The translations under genes and the position numbers were made by a program. Positions 22,499 to 25,825 of a stretch of 25,825 nt of DNA are shown here, piece by piece. The DNA is from Desulfobacterales bacterium (GTDB taxonomy: Bacteria > Desulfobacterota > Desulfobacteria > Desulfobacterales > UBA11574), in assembly GCA_012974475.1 (NCBI GenBank), contig JAAXQD010000135.1:1-25825 (forward strand). The letters run 5' to 3'. Each line of letters opens with the position of its first letter. Positions within the stretch are counted from its first letter, which is position 1. The notes under the pieces were generated by a model. That model did no database searches. It was not told where the DNA came from and was given only the letters and a program-made list of their open reading frames with translations.

Positions 22499-22740
22499 TC
22501 AAGCTCTGTTTTGAGCCTTGCACAGCACCTCCGGGTCGAGCTTTAAAATTTTCTTTAACCGTTCTGCATCCTGGCGAATCTCCGGCGTTTCGAAAGTGAC
22601 CTCAACGTCCAGTCAACGGATTCCCGCACGTTATCGGGAGCTTCATCGGCCGCCAAGCGGTAATACCGCCATCGACGGAACGGATTTCGGAACGACCGGC
22701 GCACGCTTTAGAAGCGTCCAGATGGGATGCTTTCCAATGA
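22499..22740 (-). pseudogene. arsR: Frameshifted remnant of an ArsR-family repressor
   Basis: On the - strand the pieces of an ArsR protein appear in order but in different frames. GKHPIWTLLKRAPVV (near 22690-22735) resembles the recognition helix region (SKHLxxLKxAxLV). RWRYYRLAADEAPDNVRESVDW (about 22612-22677) is the wing and following helix. VEVTFETPEIRQDAERLKK with ILKLDPEVLCKAQ (22499-22609) is the typical C-terminus, ending at a TGA at 22499-22501. At least two frameshifts separate them, and the N-terminal half with the metal-binding ELCVC-type motif is missing. The remnant lies 73 nt upstream of the Fe-S domain gene, where a working arsR would be expected. Confidence 0.55.
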
Positions 22741-22767
22741 AAAGAATTTGATCAAGTCGGATTGTTA

Positions 22768-22799
22768 ATGAACTCCTGATCAAGCGGACAGGAGTTCAT
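22768..22799. repeat. Perfect 11-bp inverted repeat
   Basis: ATGAACTCCTG (22768-22778) and CAGGAGTTCAT (22789-22799) pair perfectly around a 10-nt loop. No T-run follows on either strand. It lies between the arsR remnant and the end of prs. The rest of 22741-22928 holds no gene I can support; a 35-codon ATG reading (22829-22936, +) is noted but not called. Confidence 0.6.
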
Positions 22800-22928
22800 G
22801 CCGGCAGAGAGCAGTCTATCTCAAAGGGATGTTCGATACTAAAAAAACCGATGCGGATACTGCTGAAGGACAGCGCCGGCAAGATACGAAGGATGCGCGT
22901 CTGGATGACATCTTCAAAAAGGAAGCGA

Positions 22929-23870
22929 TCAGCTGAACAGAGCTCCCACACTTTCACCGCTGTGTATTCGCTTTATGGCCTCGGCAAACAGAGGCCCCAC
23001 GGACAGCACGTTTAACTGTTCCATCTTTTTATTATCCGGAATTTCCACCGTATCCGTAACGACAATTTCTTCTATGGATGAGTCTTTCAGGTTCTTTACA
23101 GCCGGCCCGGACAAAACAGGATGGGTGGCGCCCACAAAGATCTTTCTGACCCCGGCCTTTTCAAGGGTCTTTACGGAAGTTGTCAGGGTGCCCCCTGTAG
23201 AAATTTCATCATCGAAAATAATTGCATCTTTTCCTTTCACATCGCCCACCACCAATCCCTGAACAACATCCGTATCACTGATTCGTCTCTTATCGATGAT
23301 GGCCATGGAGGTGTTCATTTTTTGGGCAAAACGCCCGGCTCTCTTGGCGCCGCCGGCGTCCGTTGCAACGACGACGGTATTTGAAATGTCGAGACGACCT
23401 TGAAAATGGTCGCAGATGATGGGAACGGCGGTGAGGTGATCCACCGGAATGCTGAAGAACCCGTGTACCGAATCGGCATGGAGATCCATGGTCAGCACTC
23501 GGTTGGCACCTGCGGTTTTGAGCAGGTCCGCCATGAGTCTACCGGCGATGGAAATTCTGGGGGCGTCCTTTTTGTCGGATCTGGCGTACGAGTAATATGG
23601 AACCACCGCGGTGATTCTTTTGGCGGAAGCGCTGCGCATGGCATCAAGGGTGATCAACAGTTCCAAAATGTGACTGCTCACAGGCCGGCTGAATGATTGA
23701 ATGATAAAAACATCTTTTTCTCTCACGTTTTCCTTGACCTGTACGAACAGATTGTCATTGGAAAACCTCGAAATATCCAGTTTGCTGAGGGGGATGTTGA
23801 GATGCCGGCATATTTTTTTTGATAGCCCTTTGTTTGAGTTTCCGGAAAACACTTTAAGGTCATGATACAT
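22929..23870 (-). CDS. prs: Ribose-phosphate pyrophosphokinase (PRPP synthetase)
   Basis: 313 residues, the standard length. It makes PRPP from ribose 5-phosphate and ATP for nucleotide, histidine and tryptophan synthesis. It has KVFSGNSNKGLSKKICRHL at the N-terminus, FSNDNLFVQVKENVREKDVFIIQS, PYYSYARSDKK and the loop with LTMDLHADSVHGFF. The PRPP-binding motif AIIFDDEISTGGTL is near residue 215. The ATG at 23870 is preferred, with GGAGAG upstream; an in-frame ATG 12 codons earlier adds residues absent from the family. It stands alone between the arsenic cluster and the ccdA operon, an unusual place for this housekeeping gene. Confidence 0.95.
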   Translation of the reverse strand: MYHDLKVFSGNSNKGLSKKICRHLNIPLSKLDISRFSNDNLFVQVKENVREKDVFIIQSFSRPVSSHILELLITLDAMRSASAKRITAVVPYYSYARSDKKDAPRISIAGRLMADLLKTAGANRVLTMDLHADSVHGFFSIPVDHLTAVPIICDHFQGRLDISNTVVVATDAGGAKRAGRFAQKMNTSMAIIDKRRISDTDVVQGLVVGDVKGKDAIIFDDEISTGGTLTTSVKTLEKAGVRKIFVGATHPVLSGPAVKNLKDSSIEEIVVTDTVEIPDNKKMEQLNVLSVGPLFAEAIKRIHSGESVGALFS

Positions 23871-23931
23871 TTTTCTCTCCGCAGGCGTTTTTTTTGTGTA
23901 ATCCATTCCATATTTTCAACGGCTGAAGCCA

Positions 23932-23960
23932 AAATAACGCGTTACGCCTAATAATTTCAA
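23932..23960 (-). promoter_or_regulatory. Candidate promoter for prs
   Basis: On the - strand TTGAAA (23955-23960), a 17-nt spacer and TTATTT (23932-23937). The start would be about 55 nt before the prs ATG. A 10-bp palindrome TAACGCGTTA overlaps the spacer. Confidence 0.35.
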
Positions 23961-24055
23961 CCAAAAATCCAAAATTGTCGCTTATACCGAAGCCCCGAGC
24001 AGAAAAAGGCGTGTCGTGATCGCTTTCAATTCTAATGGAAGCTATAGGAATTATA

Positions 24056-24763
24056 TCACAATACCACCCATGTATTCACGATAAAATAGATGCCCAGAAG
24101 TCCGATGCAAACACCTGCCCCTTTTCGGAACCAGTTGCCGGCGTTTTGCCACGTACTGTTTTCCATCAGGCGCCTGACCGCGGCAGTCGAGCTCCCGGCG
24201 ATCACAATCGGCAGGCAGTGGCCGACGGCAAACAGGACAATAAACAGAATCCCGGATACCATTTTCTGCTGAACCGTGATGATGGCCAAAATCGGGGCGA
24301 TAAACCCGAAGGTACAGGAACCCGAAAGAATCCCGTACGCCAGACCCAGCGCAAAAGCGCCGAACAGCCCCTTTAAGTTTAAACGATACACCAGGCTTCC
24401 GGACATAGTGCATTTTTCAACACCCAGCATGCCCAGGGCCACCCAGACCAGTAACAGGCCGATCAGAATCTGCCAGTAATTCCCCACGTCTCCGAGCATC
24501 CGGCCCAGTAGCGTGCAAACGATACCGATCACGGTGATGGTGATAAACAGCCCCAATGTAAAAAGGGCCGCATAAGAACCCGCCTGTTTGGGGGTCAATG
24601 CCCGATGCTGGCCGCCCACATAGGCGATGATGAGGGGAATCGACGCCAGATGGCACGGACTGAACAACACGCTGATCATTCCCCATGCGAAACAGCCCAT
24701 GGCGGTAATGGCGTTACCCCCGGCCATCCACTCGTTTACCGTCAAAAAGAATGATTCAATCAT
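24056..24763 (-). CDS. ccdA: CcdA-type thiol:disulfide electron transporter
   Basis: 235-residue inner-membrane protein with six predicted helices, of the CcdA/DsbD-beta family. The paired cysteines expected in helices 1 and 4 are visible in SVLFSPCHLASIPLI (near residue 37) and ILSGSCTFGFIAPIL (near residue 145). It would pass electrons from cytoplasmic thioredoxin to a periplasmic thioredoxin-like partner. That partner is probably the exported CIPC protein encoded 6 nt upstream. No separate cytochrome c maturation gene is present in the window. The ATG at 24763 has only a weak ribosome-binding site, so translation may be coupled to the gene before it. Confidence 0.9.
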   Translation of the reverse strand: MIESFFLTVNEWMAGGNAITAMGCFAWGMISVLFSPCHLASIPLIIAYVGGQHRALTPKQAGSYAALFTLGLFITITVIGIVCTLLGRMLGDVGNYWQILIGLLLVWVALGMLGVEKCTMSGSLVYRLNLKGLFGAFALGLAYGILSGSCTFGFIAPILAIITVQQKMVSGILFIVLFAVGHCLPIVIAGSSTAAVRRLMENSTWQNAGNWFRKGAGVCIGLLGIYFIVNTWVVL

Positions 24764-24769
24764 AACGAT

Positions 24770-25156
24770 TTACTTGACACCCATCTTCTCCAGTTGTGCC
24801 ACAATATCTTTTTCAGCCAGAAACCCAACATGCCGATACACTTCTTTACCGTTTTTATCGTAAAAGATCTGTGTGGGAATTGCCCTGATTCTAAACCGTT
24901 GGGCCTGTTCACGGTGCTCCCAAACATCGATAAACACGACAGCAGCTTTTCCTTTATACACTTTTTCCATCTTTTCCAGGATCGGCGCCATCATCTTGCA
25001 CGGAATGCACTTTTTGGCCCCCAGATCGATCAGGGTAACCGTCCCTTTGACCGGCAGATTTTTAAATTCATCCGCCCGAACATTTCCTGAAATCGGTATG
25101 AACAAAAATAAACATATCAAGAGTGGAAGACAAATTCCCAACCGTAGTGTTTTCAC
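24770..25156 (-). CDS. Exported thioredoxin-like protein
   Basis: 128 residues starting at a GTG (25156) with AAGGAG 8 nt upstream. A signal peptide spans about residues 1-28 (hydrophobic LGICLPLLICLFLFIPI, cleavage probably after VRA). The mature thioredoxin fold has the active site LGAKKCIPCKMMAPI near residue 50 and the cis-proline in IRAIPTQIFYDKNG. CIPC replaces the classical CGPC. It lies 6 nt upstream of ccdA, so CcdA is its likely reductant in the periplasm. The final substrate is unknown. Confidence 0.9.
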   Translation of the reverse strand: MKTLRLGICLPLLICLFLFIPISGNVRADEFKNLPVKGTVTLIDLGAKKCIPCKMMAPILEKMEKVYKGKAAVVFIDVWEHREQAQRFRIRAIPTQIFYDKNGKEVYRHVGFLAEKDIVAQLEKMGVK

Positions 25157-25224
25157 CCAATCAACTCCTTATCCACAGTATCAGCCGGCGACGACCTTAG
25201 CTGCAACATTTTAAAAATTTCTTG

Positions 25225-25266
25225 CCCAAGTCGAGCGTTTCAAAAATTTGAAACGCTCGACTTGGG
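25225..25266. terminator. 42-nt palindrome, likely terminator of the DGC gene
   Basis: Two perfectly complementary 20-nt arms (25225-25244 and 25247-25266) flank only AA. The palindrome begins 2 nt after the stop of the DGC-domain gene on the - strand. After it on that strand comes GCAAGAAATTTTT, a loose T-run. It should form a very stable stem and stop or trim the transcript before the thioredoxin-like gene. No equal T-run follows on the + strand. Confidence 0.7.
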
Positions 25267-25268
25267 TC

Positions 25269-25640
25269 CTATTTACATGCGGATTGAACTGCCGCTTTAA
25301 CTTTCTGAATATCCCCGGCTTTCAAATTAAAATCCTTATTCTTTTCAATGCCGAGTTCCGTCAACACCAGGTAATTTTTTGTCGGGATTTTCGCATGGTC
25401 CAAAATCGCTTTGGCACACCCCACTTCACACCCGTCAACGGCCACCATAGCAGGAACATCCTTGGCAGACTGGACAAAACCGCCCAAATGACCGCCGATC
25501 CCGGCCAGGCAGAACATCTTCCCGAATCCTTCCTGTGTCAGTTCGATTGCCGCCTGGTTGCTCAGCTGACCGACATTCGATCCGCCCGAGCAGGCCAGGA
25601 TCATGATATCCCCTTCCTGTGTACAGCATTTTTCGACCAT
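25269..25640 (-). CDS. DGC-domain protein (putative zinc-binding, PF08859 type)
   Basis: 123 residues. The family signature VAVDGCEVGCAKAILDHA is at about residues 68-85. ILACSGGSNVGQLSNQAA near the N-terminus and FCLAGIGGHLGGFVQS in the middle also fit. About six cysteines suggest metal or Fe-S binding. The ATG at 25640 is preferred: AAGGAGG lies 8 nt before it, whereas the ATG at 25646 is only 2 nt from the same site. It precedes an exported thioredoxin and ccdA on the same strand but is separated from them by a strong palindrome. A MITE-like element abuts its ribosome-binding site. The biochemical role of the family is not established. Confidence 0.85.
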   Translation of the reverse strand: MVEKCCTQEGDIMILACSGGSNVGQLSNQAAIELTQEGFGKMFCLAGIGGHLGGFVQSAKDVPAMVAVDGCEVGCAKAILDHAKIPTKNYLVLTELGIEKNKDFNLKAGDIQKVKAAVQSACK

Positions 25641-25658
25641 GATCATTGCCTCCTTTTT

Positions 25659-25811
25659 TATTTAGTGCCTATCCATAAATGGCTATTTTGCCCAATATTT
25701 TCGTTATGCTCAAAAATTAATCCTCGGAATATAAACTATATGCCTGTGGTTATTTTTTTCGCATGCCTCGATCTTGAACAAAATATCTGATTTCTGGAAA
25801 GGCACTATTTA
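25659..25811. mobile_element. MITE-like element with ~33-bp terminal inverted repeats
   Basis: The left end (25659-25690) and the reverse complement of the right end (25779-25811) align over 33 columns with 25 matches and one gap. They share the blocks TAGTGCCT, TCCA, AAAT and TATTTTG. The ~88-nt centre is A/T-rich and codes for nothing. A TA dinucleotide flanks both ends, which would fit a TA target duplication. The left end lies only 3 nt from the ribosome-binding site of the DGC gene. Confidence 0.5.
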
Positions 25812-25825
25812 GTTTGCTATTTCTC

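Noticed and set aside
22829..22936. 35-codon ATG reading, + strand, ending LDDIFKKEAIS
   Set aside because: It is hydrophilic and plausible in codon use but has no ribosome-binding site, no recognised family, and overlaps the end of prs; it may be the tail of a lost gene.
25248..25790. 180-codon reading on the + strand opposite the DGC gene
   Set aside because: It is antisense to a well-supported gene, runs through the palindrome and the MITE-like element, and resembles no protein.
1..25825. CRISPR array, tRNA, rRNA or intact insertion sequence
   Set aside because: No regularly spaced identical repeats, no cloverleaf sequence and no transposase reading were found on either strand.

Overview
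The window (about 25.8 kb, moderate G+C) looks like chromosomal DNA of an anaerobic Desulfobacterota member, probably a sulfate-reducing Desulfobacterales relative. This is inferred from gene content: a four-subunit-type ferredoxin-dependent pyruvate oxidoreductase with a fused NAD(P)H/Fe-S subunit, an oxygen-sensitive class I fumarase, a YeeE/YedE sulfur transporter, an Acr3/Fe-S arsenic cluster, and short degenerate tandem repeats of the TTGAACCC kind. No 16S or other phylogenetic marker is present, so the assignment is inference. I found no tRNA, rRNA, CRISPR array or intact transposase.

Layout. (1) 1-400: decayed four-helix-bundle gene, an 8-nt degenerate tandem repeat and a promoter. (2) 401-2314, + strand: a GNAT acyltransferase and an enolase-superfamily enzyme of the MenC/N-succinylamino acid racemase group. 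(3) 2488-6984, +: promoter, porG-porA-porB, then a GltD-like/ferredoxin fusion, closed by an intrinsic terminator. (4) 7073-9394, +: class I fumarase and a YkgJ-type cysteine-cluster protein. (5) 9487-11199, -: an amidohydrolase and a small protein built of two CQLG-ending repeats, separated by a repeat-rich 315-nt gap. (6) 11200-16441, +: interlocked inverted repeats, ispG, an archaeal/eukaryal-type proS and a bifunctional rel/spoT.

(7) 16467-18808, -: rpmB with its own promoter, and a trxA-trxB-bamD operon with a near-consensus promoter. (8) 18836-22740, -: YedE transporter, a small exported TPR-like protein, an Acr3 arsenite exporter with an unusual insertion, an Fe-S domain protein, and a frameshifted arsR remnant upstream. 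(9) 22929-23870, -: prs. (10) 24056-25640, -: DGC-domain protein, exported thioredoxin and CcdA, with a 42-nt palindrome between the first two and a MITE-like element directly upstream of the DGC gene.

How it fits together. Groups 3 and 4 are central carbon metabolism of an anaerobe (pyruvate/acetyl-CoA interconversion with ferredoxin and NAD(P)H, and fumarate/malate). Groups 5 and 6 carry housekeeping functions (isoprenoids, tRNA charging, stringent response). Groups 7, 8 and 10 are dominated by thiol, sulfur and arsenic chemistry, with housekeeping prs embedded among them. The most unusual points are the duplicated CQLG protein and the interlocked inverted repeats in its leader, the arsenic cluster with a modified Acr3 and a dead repressor, the DGC-thioredoxin-CcdA operon behind a MITE-like element, and the GNAT/racemase pair.
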